A stretch of DNA of 64,000 nucleotides, taken from Erythrobacter sanguineus (GTDB lineage Bacteria > Pseudomonadota > Alphaproteobacteria > Sphingomonadales > Sphingomonadaceae). Location of the stretch: assembly GCF_900143235.1 (NCBI RefSeq), contig NZ_FRDF01000001.1:62001-126000 (forward strand), read 5' to 3'. A program made the translations under genes and the position numbers. The notes beneath the pieces are model-generated. The model saw only the letters and a program-made list of their open reading frames with translations. It was not told the origin of the DNA and searched no databases. Positions 35,278 to 43,941 of the stretch are shown piece after piece; the stretch's first letter is position 1; each line of letters begins with the position of its first letter.

Positions 35278-36276
35278 ATGACGACCCCTTGCATCCTTGT
35301 TCTTGGCACCGGCGGCACGATTGCCGGTGCGGCCGGAAGCGCCACCGGCGGTGCGTACCGGGCAGGCGGATTGGCGCTGGCGGCAATGCTGCAGGAACTG
35401 GCTGCGCTGGGCCTGAATGCGCAGCTGGTGCCGAAGGAAATCGCCCGCATCGGATCGCAGGATATCGGCTGGGCCGAATGGCAGGCGCTGCACACCGCCT
35501 GTGCTGGCGCGATGGATGATCCGGCGGTCACCGGCATCATCATCACCCACGGCACCGATACGGCGGAGGAAACCGCGTTCCTGCTCGACCTGACCCTGCC
35601 GACCGCCAAGCCGGTGGTGCTGGTCGGCGCGATGCGGCCCGCCGATGCGGTGGGGGCCGACGGGATGCGCAACTTCGCCAATGCGGTAAAGGTGGCAAGT
35701 GATTCGCAGGCGGCAGGGCGGGGCGTGCTGCTGGTGATGGGCGACGGAGTGCTGGCCGCCCGCGATGCGCGCAAGGCCGCAACCGCGGCGATTGATGCCT
35801 TCCGGGGTTACCCGCGCGGCCCGATCGCGCGGGTAACCCCGGCGCGGATCGACTGGTTCGGCCCGCCGCACCGCGCCGGAACAGGAGCGGGCGAGCCCGC
35901 GCGCCATGCCTTCCCCGGGCACCTGCCGCGCGTCGCGATCCTTGCCGCAGGGGCAGGGATGGATGAACAGCCGGTCGAAGCGCTGCTGGGCATTGGCGCA
36001 AGCGGCGTCGTGCTGGCCGGGATGGGGCAGGGCAATGCGCCCGCCTGCGTGCTGGCGGCGCTGGCCCGTGCGGCGGCGGCGGGCGTGCCGGTGGTGCGAT
36101 CAACCCGCGTTGATGAAGGGCTGGTGGATCGCAATGTCGAGGTCGATGACGACGCGTTGGGGCTGGTGGCGGCCCGCGCGCTTGGCCCGGCCAAGGCGCG
36201 GGTGCTGCTGATGGTGCTGGTGGCAAACGGCATCACTGATGCGGCAAGCGTGCAGGCGGCGTTCGACGCAGGGTGA
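35278..36276 (+). CDS. L-asparaginase (type I/II family)
   Basis: A 332-residue asparaginase hydrolysing asparagine to aspartate and ammonia. The two active threonines are visible: T14 in LGTGGTIAGAAG and T93 in IITHGTDTAEE with neighbouring D94. Further marks are VLVGAMRPADAVGADGMRN and GIGASGVVLAGMGQGNAP. There is no signal peptide, so it is probably cytoplasmic. I chose the ATG at 35278 (MTTPCILVLG) rather than the frame start at 35200, which begins 17 bases from the tRNA. It is next to a molybdenum hydroxylase but convergent with it. Confidence 0.92.
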   Translation: MTTPCILVLGTGGTIAGAAGSATGGAYRAGGLALAAMLQELAALGLNAQLVPKEIARIGSQDIGWAEWQALHTACAGAMDDPAVTGIIITHGTDTAEETAFLLDLTLPTAKPVVLVGAMRPADAVGADGMRNFANAVKVASDSQAAGRGVLLVMGDGVLAARDARKAATAAIDAFRGYPRGPIARVTPARIDWFGPPHRAGTGAGEPARHAFPGHLPRVAILAAGAGMDEQPVEALLGIGASGVVLAGMGQGNAPACVLAALARAAAAGVPVVRSTRVDEGLVDRNVEVDDDALGLVAARALGPAKARVLLMVLVANGITDAASVQAAFDAG

Positions 36277-36301
36277 ATCAGGCGGGCGTTGGCCGGGGCG
36301 A

Positions 36302-36757
36302 TCAGACCAAGGAGGCTGCTTCCTTGATGGCGCGGCGGATGCTCATATAGGTTGCGCAGCGGCACAGATTGCCGCTCATGGCTTCATCGATGGCCGCATC
36401 ATCGGGTGCCGGATTGTCGCGCAGCAGCGCGGTCGCCGCCATGATCTGGCCCGACTGGCAATAGCCGCACTGGGGCACATCATTGGCGACCCACGCGGTG
36501 CGAATGGCATCGGCTGCCCCGCCTTCGACCCCTTCGATCGTGGTGATCTTTGCCCCGTCGAGCGCATCATGCGGGGTGACACAGGCGCGGGTTGGCGCGC
36601 CATCGACATGCACGGTGCAGGCACCGCACTGGGCAACCCCGCAGCCGAACTTCGTCCCGGTCATGCCCAGATGATCGCGCAGGACCCACAGCAGCGGCGT
36701 ACCCGGCGCAGCGTCCACGCTTTCCGATTTTCCGTTGATATTGAGGGTGATGGCCAT
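36302..36757 (-). CDS. (2Fe-2S) subunit of a molybdenum hydroxylase (IorA-like)
   Basis: A 151-residue iron-sulfur subunit with both clusters: a plant-type site C39, C44, C47, C59 (CGVAQCGACTVHVDG) and a second C97, C100, C132, C134 (CGYCQSGQIM, GNLCRCATY). This is the arrangement of xanthine dehydrogenase/isoquinoline 1-oxidoreductase small subunits, which pass electrons from the molybdenum centre. It lies 15 bases downstream of the large subunit on the same strand. There is no FAD subunit, so electrons probably go to a quinone or cytochrome, as in IorAB. Confidence 0.92.
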   Translation of the reverse strand: MAITLNINGKSESVDAAPGTPLLWVLRDHLGMTGTKFGCGVAQCGACTVHVDGAPTRACVTPHDALDGAKITTIEGVEGGAADAIRTAWVANDVPQCGYCQSGQIMAATALLRDNPAPDDAAIDEAMSGNLCRCATYMSIRRAIKEAASLV

Positions 36758-36772
36758 GTTCGCCTCCTTGTC

Positions 36773-39154
36773 CTAAGCGGTCTGCCGCGGGGGCAGCCTG
36801 AGTGTGTCACCCTCTGCCCCGATAAAGGGCAGGGTGCGCAGGCGGTGCCCGGTGGCGGCGAAGATCGCATTGGCCAGCGCCGGTGCTGCGGGCGGCGTCG
36901 GAGGTTCGCCCACGCCGCCCGGCGGGGCATCGGATGCGATGATCTCAACCTTGAAATCGCGCGGTGCCTCGCCCATCCGCAACACCCGCCAGCTGGGGAA
37001 ATTGTCCTGCACGACCGCGCCGTTCTTCGCCGTGATCGCCCCGTAGAGCGCGTTTGACAGCCCGTAGATCGTGCCGCCTTCCACCTGCGCGCGCACATGG
37101 CGCGGATTGATCACGGTGCCTGCATCCACCGCGACCCACACGCCCGGAATGCGCAGCGCCCCGTCCTTGCCGACCGCGACTTCGATCACCGTGGCGACAT
37201 AGGACAGGAACGAGCGGTGCACCGCGATACCCAGGCCGTGTCTATCGGGCAGCTTGCGGCCCCACTGTGCCATGTCGGCCGCCTTTTCCGCGACCTGCCG
37301 CAACCGCCCGGTATCGATCGGATATTCCTCCAGCGACGCACCATAATTGCCATATTTCGCGCCTTCGGCCGCAGGGTCCAGCTGGCGCGGCGGGCCGATC
37401 AGTTCAAGCAGATAGTCCTTCTGGTCGCGCCCGGCGGCATGGGCGAGTTCAGCCGCGAAGCTCTGCACCGCAAAGGCGTGGTAGATATTGGCGACCGAGC
37501 GCAGCCAGCCGATCCGAAGGTGCCCCTTGGCATTGCCGGATTCGACCCGCAGGTTGGGCGCGGCAAACGGCACATCGGTTGCCCCCATGCCCAGTTCGCC
37601 GTCGCTTGGTTCGCTCACCGAATTGTCGAAGGTCGAACTGATCGGAGGAAAGACCGAACGATGCAGCCACGCGGTGCAGGTGCCGTCCTTGTCCAGCCCC
37701 GCCTCGCAATATTGCGCGCTGACGGAGTGATAGAAGCCGTGCCGCACGTCATCCTCGCGCGTCCATGTGACTTTGACCGGCTTGCCGACTTCGCGCGCGA
37801 TCAGCGCCGCCTCGATCACGAAATCGGGCTTGGACTTGCGCCCGAAGGCACCGCCCAGCCACGTCGGGGTGACTTTGATCAGTTCCTTGTCGATCCCCAG
37901 CGCCCCGGCCAGCGTCTCACGCGTGCTTTGCGGGTCCTGCACGCAGGCCCAGCATTCGAGCCGGTCGCCATCCCATTCGGCCGTCGCGCTGGGCGGTTCC
38001 ATCGGGGTCTGGCCCAGATGGGGAGCGTAATATTCCGCCGTGACACGCGTTTCTGCCGCAGCCAGCGCCGCCCCGACATTGCCGCGCGAACGCCGCACCT
38101 TGCCGCTGCGCCGCGCGGTGGCCTGCATCTGTGCGGCATAGGTTTCAGAATCATAGCCGGCATTGGGGCCGTCAGCCCAGGCGATTTCCAGCGCACGGCG
38201 CCCTTCGATCGCGGCCCAGGTATTGCGCGCCACCACCGCCACCCCGCCCAGAGGCTGGTACAAGGCCGGCGGCCTGGCATCGGGCAGGCGCATGGTGCTG
38301 AGGACGCCGGGCACCGCGAGCGTTTTCGCGTCGTCGAAACTGCCGACCCGGCCGAACAGCTGCGGCGGGCGGGCGATCACGGCATGGACCATGCCGGGCC
38401 GCTGCACATCGATCCCGAAGGTGCCTTCGCCCCTGACGATGCGCGGCACCGTGAGCGAGGGTATCTCGGCGTTGATGTAACGCCATTCCCTGGGCGTCTT
38501 GAGCGTGATGTCGGCCTCCGCCGGCACCGCGAGCCGCCCCGCCAGTTCGGCCAGATTGCCATAGGACAGGGTTTCATCATTCTGGCTGTTGCTGACCAGA
38601 CCCGCCTTGGCCGAACATTGGTCTTCCGGCAGTTTCCAGTAAAGCGCGGCCGCCGCCACCAGCATTTTCCGCATCGCCGCCCCGGCGACTCTCAGGCGGT
38701 GGAAATTGAAGCGCACCGAGCGCGAGCCATCGGTGTTCTGATCGCCGTAACGTTCATGCCCTTCGGCCTGCACGATCGTGACCTTGTCCCAATCGGCCTC
38801 AAGCTCGTCAGCGACGATCTGCGCCATCGACGTCCAGACCTGCTGGCCCATTTCCGAACGGTGGCAGGTGATCGTGACAGCGCCATCCTTGTCGATCGCG
38901 ATCCACAGCGCCGGGGTGGCATCCCCGCCTCTCACTTCGGTCAGCGGGCTGGGGCCGGCATCCGGCAGGTCAAAGCCATCGGCATCAATGTCAGGCTCGA
39001 CATAGGTCGAACATCCCGCCAGCGCCACGCCGAGGACGAACAGCCCCGCACCGCCGACAAAGGCGCGGCGGCTGAGATTGACATAGGGGCTGGCCTCGTC
39101 GCCTGCCGCGCCCGCCTCTGGTGCAGGAATGATACCGAGATCGCGCATTAACAT
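36773..39154 (-). CDS. Molybdopterin-binding large subunit (IorB/xanthine dehydrogenase family), Tat-exported
   Basis: A 793-residue molybdenum hydroxylase catalytic subunit. It has a twin-arginine leader: NLSRRAFVGGAGLFVLGVALAGCS, here residues about 26-49, ending in a Cys. The aldehyde oxidase-type halves are visible as TPALWIAIDKDGAVTITCHR, MGQQVWTSMAQIVADELEADW and AFGRKSKPDFVIEAALIAREV, plus GGVGEPPTPPAAPALANAI near the C-terminus with the catalytic Glu. Export matches the absence of an FAD subunit. Start ATG at 39154 (MLMRDLG); the next Met (39148) is possible. Probable substrates are aldehydes or N-heterocycles; none can be named. Confidence 0.9.
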   Translation of the reverse strand: MLMRDLGIIPAPEAGAAGDEASPYVNLSRRAFVGGAGLFVLGVALAGCSTYVEPDIDADGFDLPDAGPSPLTEVRGGDATPALWIAIDKDGAVTITCHRSEMGQQVWTSMAQIVADELEADWDKVTIVQAEGHERYGDQNTDGSRSVRFNFHRLRVAGAAMRKMLVAAAALYWKLPEDQCSAKAGLVSNSQNDETLSYGNLAELAGRLAVPAEADITLKTPREWRYINAEIPSLTVPRIVRGEGTFGIDVQRPGMVHAVIARPPQLFGRVGSFDDAKTLAVPGVLSTMRLPDARPPALYQPLGGVAVVARNTWAAIEGRRALEIAWADGPNAGYDSETYAAQMQATARRSGKVRRSRGNVGAALAAAETRVTAEYYAPHLGQTPMEPPSATAEWDGDRLECWACVQDPQSTRETLAGALGIDKELIKVTPTWLGGAFGRKSKPDFVIEAALIAREVGKPVKVTWTREDDVRHGFYHSVSAQYCEAGLDKDGTCTAWLHRSVFPPISSTFDNSVSEPSDGELGMGATDVPFAAPNLRVESGNAKGHLRIGWLRSVANIYHAFAVQSFAAELAHAAGRDQKDYLLELIGPPRQLDPAAEGAKYGNYGASLEEYPIDTGRLRQVAEKAADMAQWGRKLPDRHGLGIAVHRSFLSYVATVIEVAVGKDGALRIPGVWVAVDAGTVINPRHVRAQVEGGTIYGLSNALYGAITAKNGAVVQDNFPSWRVLRMGEAPRDFKVEIIASDAPPGGVGEPPTPPAAPALANAIFAATGHRLRTLPFIGAEGDTLRLPPRQTA

Positions 39155-39492
39155 CGGCTTTCCCCCTTCAGCCGGATCCCGAGTTTCTATCCGGCCACAC
39201 ATCCTTGGGCGACCCCGGTCGAGGTGGCAAGCATGCTTGGTCAAATACCCCAGCAATGGCGGGCTTTGGCGTTTTCCTCGCCGAGAGCGTAAGTTTGGCC
39301 TGCGACCCCGTATCGGACCTCTGATCGCGTCGCCGCGTGTCAAGCACGGGGCGGTGAGCGGGAGAACGGCAGGAAACCATCCATTCCCGCCACACGCGCC
39401 AATTGCCAGAAGCGGTCGTCTGGTGGGGCGGGGTTGCGTTTGCGCGCTAGGGTTACGCCCCACCCCTCCAAATCTTTCGCACGCGGGGCAGG
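39155..39492. other. Intergenic region upstream of the IorBA operon
   Basis: About 340 bases without a credible gene. They separate the quinone-reductase-like gene stop and the molybdopterin subunit start, both on the minus strand, so this is the promoter region of the hydroxylase operon and the terminator region of the quinone reductase. I see GC-rich CCCGTATCGG-like partial palindromes but no clear operator or strong terminator. Confidence 0.5.
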
Positions 39493-40605
39493 TTAGCCCC
39501 AGGGCGTGACGAGGTATTTCTCGCCCGTCTTCATCTGCCGGTAATCGCTGATCGCGTCCTTTTCCAGCATGCCTTCCAGCGTCACCTTGGCCTTGTAATG
39601 GCTGGCAAAGGTGGTGGTGAGATTCTGCTGAACGCGGGTGCGCATCCGCACCACGGTTTCCATGCCTGCGCGCTGGAGGAACGGGGTCAGCAGCCAGCCC
39701 GAAATGCTCCACTGGAGGCCATAGGACGGGGTCAGGATCGTCGGGCCGAGGTCAAGCCGCCCGTACATGTACATCTTCTTGTCCTGGTTCGACCCATAGC
39801 GCGAAAACTCGCCCATCTGGGACGCGGCGACCTGTTCCATTGCCTTCAGCACGCCATCGCTGGCCTGCCCGCCGCCGATCGGATCAAAGCCGAGGAAGGC
39901 GCCGGTCTCGGCAATCGCGGCGCGCAGGTCGGCCATGTAGGTCGGGGCCGAGGAATTCACCACATGGGTCGCGCCCTGCGACTTCAGCAGTTCGACATGT
40001 TCGTCCTTGCGCACGATATTGACCAGCTTCATCCCGTCTTCCACGCAGATGCGGTTGAGCATCTGGCCGAGGTTGGACGCGGCGGCGAGGTGGATGATGG
40101 CGTCATGGCCTTCCATCTTCGCGGTTTCGACAAAGCCCAGCGCGGTCATCGGGTTGACGAAGCTTGACGCGCCTTCTTCCGCCGAATGGTCGCCCAGCGG
40201 CAGGCACATCATCGCATCGGCAATGGCATATTGGCTGAAGGCGCTGCCCGGAACGCAGGCGACCCGCGCGCCCATCAGCGCTTTTGCCATATCGCTGTCG
40301 CCGGTCGCGATCACGGTGCCTGCGCCTTCGTTACCGGCGGGCAGGCGCTGGCCGTGGCGGCCCTTCTGGCCCGACAGGAACGGCTCGGGCATCTGCGCGG
40401 CGACCTTGCCGGGGGTGTATTCGGCGTTCTCGAAGTCGGCGGCGCTGGTGAGGATCGCGAGGTCGGAGGGATTGATCGGCGCGGCCTCCATCTTGACCAG
40501 CACCTGATTGCCGGTGGGCGCGGGGAACTGGCTTTCCGCGACCTCCAGCGTCAGCTTGCCGTCGGCGGTGAGGGTGGTGAAAAGCTGCTTTCCGGTGGTG
40601 GTCAT
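39493..40605 (-). CDS. NADPH:quinone reductase-like medium-chain dehydrogenase
   Basis: A 370-residue MDR protein. It has the GroES-like N-terminal part (VLVKMEAAPINPSDLAIL, GNEGAGTVIATG) and a Rossmann half (DAIIHLAAASNLGQMLNRIC, VVNSSAPTY). No zinc-binding cysteines are seen, which places it with quinone oxidoreductases/2-enoyl reductases rather than alcohol dehydrogenases. A distinctive run DPIGGGQASDGVLKAMEQVA precedes the C-terminus. I chose the ATG at 40605 with GGGAGA 7 bases upstream. It is common as a single gene in sphingomonads; substrate not assigned. Confidence 0.82.
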   Translation of the reverse strand: MTTTGKQLFTTLTADGKLTLEVAESQFPAPTGNQVLVKMEAAPINPSDLAILTSAADFENAEYTPGKVAAQMPEPFLSGQKGRHGQRLPAGNEGAGTVIATGDSDMAKALMGARVACVPGSAFSQYAIADAMMCLPLGDHSAEEGASSFVNPMTALGFVETAKMEGHDAIIHLAAASNLGQMLNRICVEDGMKLVNIVRKDEHVELLKSQGATHVVNSSAPTYMADLRAAIAETGAFLGFDPIGGGQASDGVLKAMEQVAASQMGEFSRYGSNQDKKMYMYGRLDLGPTILTPSYGLQWSISGWLLTPFLQRAGMETVVRMRTRVQQNLTTTFASHYKAKVTLEGMLEKDAISDYRQMKTGEKYLVTPWG

Positions 40606-40721
40606 CGATCGTCTCCCGTTGTTGCTGATGCGCCTAGGCATTTCGGTTGCGAATGGCAACGGGCGCTCCGCTGACCCACCCCGCTGCGACTGACCTCGCC
40701 TGCGGCTCGGCAAGTCTCGCT

Positions 40722-40743
40722 CCCCTCCCGCAGGCGGGAGGGG
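40722..40743. terminator. GC-rich hairpin after truA
   Basis: CCCCTCCCGC (40722-40731) pairs with GCGGGAGGGG (40734-40743), separated by AG, so the effective loop is about four bases. It lies 18 bases beyond the truA stop on the minus strand and 117 bases upstream of the quinone-reductase start. The surrounding CTCCCCTCCCGCAGGCGGGA string is a common interspersed motif in alphaproteobacterial genomes, so it may be a repeat doubling as a terminator. Confidence 0.55.
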
Positions 40744-40760
40744 TTAGGGGTGGGCACGTG

Positions 40761-41501
40761 TCATGGATAGGTCGCCTCGACAAAATACAGCCCATGCGCG
40801 GGCGCGTTCAGCCCCAGTGCACCGCGGTCGCGCGCGGCAAGGGCGGCGGCAAGGCGGGCTGCGTCCCATGTGCCGGTGCCGACCAGTTTCAGGCAGCCGA
40901 CCATGGAGCGCACCTGGTGATGAAGGAAGCTGCGCGCGGCGGCGTGGATGTGCACTTCGTCGCCCATCCGCTCGACATCCAGCAGATCGAGCGTCTTGAC
41001 CGGATCGGCGGCCTGACAATGGACGGAACGGAAGGTGGTGAAATCATGCCGCCCGACCAGCACCTGCGCGGCACGGTGCATCGCGTCTGCATCCAGCGGG
41101 GTTGCCACCTGCCACGCCCGGTCGCGCTGCAAGGCGAGCGGCGCGCGGCGGTTGACGATCCGGTAGAGATAGCGCCGCCCGGTGCAGGAAAAGCGCGCGT
41201 GCCAGTCATCAGGCACCACTTCGCAATGGGTCACGGCGATGGGATCGGGCCTGAGATGGGCGTTGATCGCGCCCATCAGGCGGAAGGGATCGAAGGGCTT
41301 GGCGATGTCCACATGGCTGCGCATCGCCAGCGCATGCACGCCTGCATCGGTGCGCCCGGCGCTGTGGACGCTGGCGGCCTCCCCGGTGATCCGGTGCAGC
41401 GCGTCCTCGACCGATTGCTGCACGCTTGGCCCGTTGGACTGGCGTTGCAGGCCGCTGAACGGCGTGCCGTCGAATTCGAGGGTGAGCGCGAAACGGGTCA
41501 A
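40761..41501 (-). CDS. truA: tRNA pseudouridine synthase A
   Basis: TruA makes pseudouridine 38-40 in the anticodon arm. The 246-residue product has the catalytic Asp D52 in [32 protein letters not shown] at the N-terminus, and [21 protein letters not shown]. The start is a TTG at 41501 overlapping the stop of fmt (TTGA), so it is translationally coupled; the next in-frame ATG upstream lies deep in fmt. Nothing unusual otherwise. Confidence 0.93.
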   Translation of the reverse strand: MTRFALTLEFDGTPFSGLQRQSNGPSVQQSVEDALHRITGEAASVHSAGRTDAGVHALAMRSHVDIAKPFDPFRLMGAINAHLRPDPIAVTHCEVVPDDWHARFSCTGRRYLYRIVNRRAPLALQRDRAWQVATPLDADAMHRAAQVLVGRHDFTTFRSVHCQAADPVKTLDLLDVERMGDEVHIHAAARSFLHHQVRSMVGCLKLVGTGTWDAARLAAALAARDRGALGLNAPAHGLYFVEATYP

Positions 41502-42403
41502 GCCAGCACCGTCCCCACCGCCACGGGCCGCCCGCGCAGGAAATCGGCGCGCGCCATCGCCGGCTTGCCCGCCCGCTGGAGCATCAGGGGCCGGATCGCG
41601 CATTGCCCGCAAGCGATGGCGAAGTCATCGTCCAGCACAGCGCCGGGGTTGCCGCTTGCCTCGATCACCTCGGCCAGCAACAGCTTCACGCGTTCGCCCT
41701 CAAGCAAGAACCACGCGCCGGGGAAGGGGGCGAGGCCGCGCACTTGGCGTTCGATCACCTCGGCGGGTTCGGCCCATTCGATTTTGCTTTCCGCCTTGTC
41801 GATCTTGGGGGCGTAGATCGCCGCGCTGTCGGCTTGCGGTTCGGGCGGGAAGGCGGCGAGATCGCCCAGCACCTCCACCATCGCCTGCGCGCCCAGCACC
41901 GCGAGTTCCTCGGTCAGCTCGCCCGTGGTCTTGCACCCGACCGGCACCGCAACCTTGTGCAGCATCGCACCCGTGTCCAGTCCCGCTTCCATCTGCATGA
42001 TCGTGACGCCCGTTTCGGCATCGCCCGCCATTACCGCACGGTGGATCGGCGCTGCTCCCCTCCACCGGGGGAGCAGGCTGGCGTGGATGTTGAGGCAGCC
42101 ATGCGTTGGCGCATCGAGTACCGCCTGCGGCAGGATCAACCCATAGGCCGCGACCACCGCCACATCGGCATTCAGCGCGGCGAATTCGGCCTGCGCCTCG
42201 GCGTTGCGGAGCGACACTGGCGACCGCACCGTCAGCCCCAGACCTTCCGCCGCCACCTGCACCGGCGTGGGCCGCAACTGCTTGCCCCGGCCAGCGGCAC
42301 GCGGCGGCTGGGTGTAGACGCAGGCGATTTCGTGCCCCGCTGCATGGAGCGCGCGCAGGGCGGGAACCGCGAAATCGGGCGTCCCCATGAAGATGATGCG
42401 CAT
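41498..42403 (-). CDS. fmt: Methionyl-tRNA formyltransferase
   Basis: Fmt formylates initiator Met-tRNA using 10-formyl-tetrahydrofolate. The 301-residue product starts [19 protein letters not shown] and has the formyl-binding [22 protein letters not shown] and the C-terminal anticodon-arm domain (about 200-301). It is upstream of truA, overlapping by four bases. recR and def are on the opposite strand nearby, so this is the familiar def-fmt neighbourhood in rearranged form. Confidence 0.96.
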   Translation of the reverse strand: MRIIFMGTPDFAVPALRALHAAGHEIACVYTQPPRAAGRGKQLRPTPVQVAAEGLGLTVRSPVSLRNAEAQAEFAALNADVAVVAAYGLILPQAVLDAPTHGCLNIHASLLPRWRGAAPIHRAVMAGDAETGVTIMQMEAGLDTGAMLHKVAVPVGCKTTGELTEELAVLGAQAMVEVLGDLAAFPPEPQADSAAIYAPKIDKAESKIEWAEPAEVIERQVRGLAPFPGAWFLLEGERVKLLLAEVIEASGNPGAVLDDDFAIACGQCAIRPLMLQRAGKPAMARADFLRGRPVAVGTVLA

Positions 42404-42456
42404 AAGCTTGCCCCGCGGCCTTTGTGAAGCGAAGCGCAGGCCCTATCTCTCCCCCC

Positions 42457-43053
42457 ATGGCATCGCAAGAGATCGAAGCTCTGAGTTCCGCGCTCGCCCG
42501 CCTGCCGGGCCTTGGCCCGCGTTCGGCGCGGCGGGCGGTGCTGTGGCTGGTCAAGCACCGGGAACAGGCCTTGCCCGCGCTGCTGGAGGCATTGGCGGCA
42601 GTCTCGGAAACGCTGGTGGAATGCCAGACTTGCGGCAATGTCGACACAAGCGACCCCTGCGGCATCTGCACCGATCCGCGCCGCGATGCGCGGTTGTTAT
42701 GCGTGGTGGAAGAGGTGGCGGACGTGTGGGCGCTGGACCGCGCACGGCTGTTTGCAGGGCGTTACCATGTGCTGGGCGGGCGGCTGTCGGCCTTGGACGG
42801 CATCGGGCCTGAGGATCTGGGCATCGCCAGCCTGCTCGCCCGCGTCGAAGACGGCGGCGTGGACGAAGTGGTGCTGGCCATGAACGCGACATTGGAAGGC
42901 CAGACCACCGCGCATTACCTCGCTGAACGGCTGGAGGCTTTCCCGCTGCGAGTGACGCAATTGGCCCACGGGCTGCCGGTCGGCGGCGAGCTGGATTACC
43001 TTGATGACGGCACGCTGGCCCAGGCCTTGCGGGCGCGTCGGCCGGTGGGGTGA
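42457..43053 (+). CDS. recR: Recombination mediator RecR
   Basis: RecR binds DNA with RecF/RecO and helps RecA load on gaps. The 198-residue product has the helix-hairpin-helix [18 protein letters not shown], the four-Cys zinc site [16 protein letters not shown] and the Toprim strand [17 protein letters not shown] chose the ATG at 42457 (MASQEIEAL), the family's normal start, over the in-frame GTG at 42424. Neither has a clear Shine-Dalgarno. It is divergent from fmt with 53 bases between starts. Confidence 0.95.
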   Translation: MASQEIEALSSALARLPGLGPRSARRAVLWLVKHREQALPALLEALAAVSETLVECQTCGNVDTSDPCGICTDPRRDARLLCVVEEVADVWALDRARLFAGRYHVLGGRLSALDGIGPEDLGIASLLARVEDGGVDEVVLAMNATLEGQTTAHYLAERLEAFPLRVTQLAHGLPVGGELDYLDDGTLAQALRARRPVG

Positions 43054-43065
43054 TGCGTTGGTGAT

Positions 43066-43119
43066 CTCCTGCAACAGCAGGAGTCCATCGGCGCGATGGG
43101 TTCCTGTTCTGGCAGGAAC
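43066..43119 (+). terminator. Two small hairpins after recR
   Basis: CTCCTGC-AACA-GCAGGAG (43066-43083) and GTTCCTG-TTCTGG-CAGGAAC (43100-43119) are perfect 7-base-pair stems in the recR-def gap. Neither is followed by a T-run, so they could be weak terminators, attenuators or simple repeats. The AACA loop resembles a GNRA-like tetraloop closed by C-G. Confidence 0.4.
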
Positions 43120-43164
43120 GCAGATCAGTTGAACAAGCGGCGTTCTCGGCCTAAATGAGCTGTC

Positions 43165-43737
43165 ATGGCTATCCGCGAAATCCTCGAAGTGCCGGACCCC
43201 CGGCTCAAGACCATCTCCACCCCGGTTGAACCGCATGAGTTCAACGCCGACCTGCGCACGCTGGTCGAAGACATGTTCGAGACGATGTATGATGCCCCCG
43301 GCATCGGCCTCGCCGCGATTCAGGTCGGCGTGCCCAAGCGGGTGCTGGTGATCGATCTGCAACCCGATGACCCGGATGCAGAGCCGGTCGAATGCGCGCA
43401 TGACGGCCACTCCCACACGCACCCGGCCACCAAAAAAGAACCGCGCGTCTTCATCAACCCGGTGATCCTCGACCCGGCGGACGAGCTTTCGACCTATCAG
43501 GAAGGCTGCCTTTCGGTCCCTGAAATCTACGCTGATGTCGATCGTCCGGCGACCTGCACGGTGCGCTATCAGGATCTCGATGGCAACACTCACGAGGAAG
43601 CGCTCGAAGGGCTGATGGCGACCTGCCTGCAGCACGAGATGGACCACCTCGAAGGCATCCTGTTCATCGACCACCTGTCGCGGTTGAAGCGCGCCATGGC
43701 GCTGAAGAAACTCAAGAAGATCCGTGTAGCGGCGTAA
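43165..43737 (+). CDS. def: Peptide deformylase
   Basis: Def removes the N-formyl group from nascent proteins. The 190-residue product has all three motifs: [18 protein letters not shown] (metal ligand C115) and QHEMDHLEG (H157, E158, H161). A His-rich insertion, [17 protein letters not shown] (about 78-93), sits between the first and second motifs; similar insertions are common in sphingomonad deformylases. It ends in a Lys-rich tail [12 protein letters not shown]. Confidence 0.96.
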   Translation: MAIREILEVPDPRLKTISTPVEPHEFNADLRTLVEDMFETMYDAPGIGLAAIQVGVPKRVLVIDLQPDDPDAEPVECAHDGHSHTHPATKKEPRVFINPVILDPADELSTYQEGCLSVPEIYADVDRPATCTVRYQDLDGNTHEEALEGLMATCLQHEMDHLEGILFIDHLSRLKRAMALKKLKKIRVAA

Positions 43738-43747
43738 TTTGTTGGCG

Positions 43748-43830
43748 AAGGCGCCTTACGCGCCTTTGTCCTCGCTAGACGCGCAGCAAAGCTGCGCACG
43801 CTGCGGGCGGCCTTGCGGCGCTTTGCGCCG
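43748..43830 (+). terminator. Three consecutive perfect hairpins after def
   Basis: AAGGCGC-CTTAC-GCGCCTT (43748-43766), GCGCAGC-AAA-GCTGCGC (43781-43797) and CGGCGC-TTT-GCGCCG (43816-43830) occur within 83 bases. The first, 10 bases after the stop codon, is the likely def terminator. The others look like small REP units. A REP-like CCCCGG stretch follows near 43855-43890. Confidence 0.6.
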
Positions 43831-43910
43831 ATGCCTTTCCTCCTTTCTTCGTCACCCCGGCAAAGGGCGGGGTCCGGCTTTCTTGCGGAAATCCGTGCCA
43901 CGCCACTAGC

Positions 43911-43925
43911 GTTCCCCATACGTTC
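43911..43925 (+). promoter_or_regulatory. LexA box upstream of rmuC
   Basis: GTTC-N7-GTTC (GTTCCCCATACGTTC), the alphaproteobacterial LexA operator consensus, ends 16 bases before the rmuC ATG. RmuC is a DNA-recombination protein, so SOS control is functionally sensible. Confidence 0.75.
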
Positions 43926-43941
43926 CGTGTAGGGGATTGCC

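Noticed and set aside
31732..35922. 1396-residue minus-strand frame across the tricorn-like protease, tRNA-Val and asparaginase
   Set aside because: It crosses a tRNA and two well supported genes; His/Arg-rich antisense composition.
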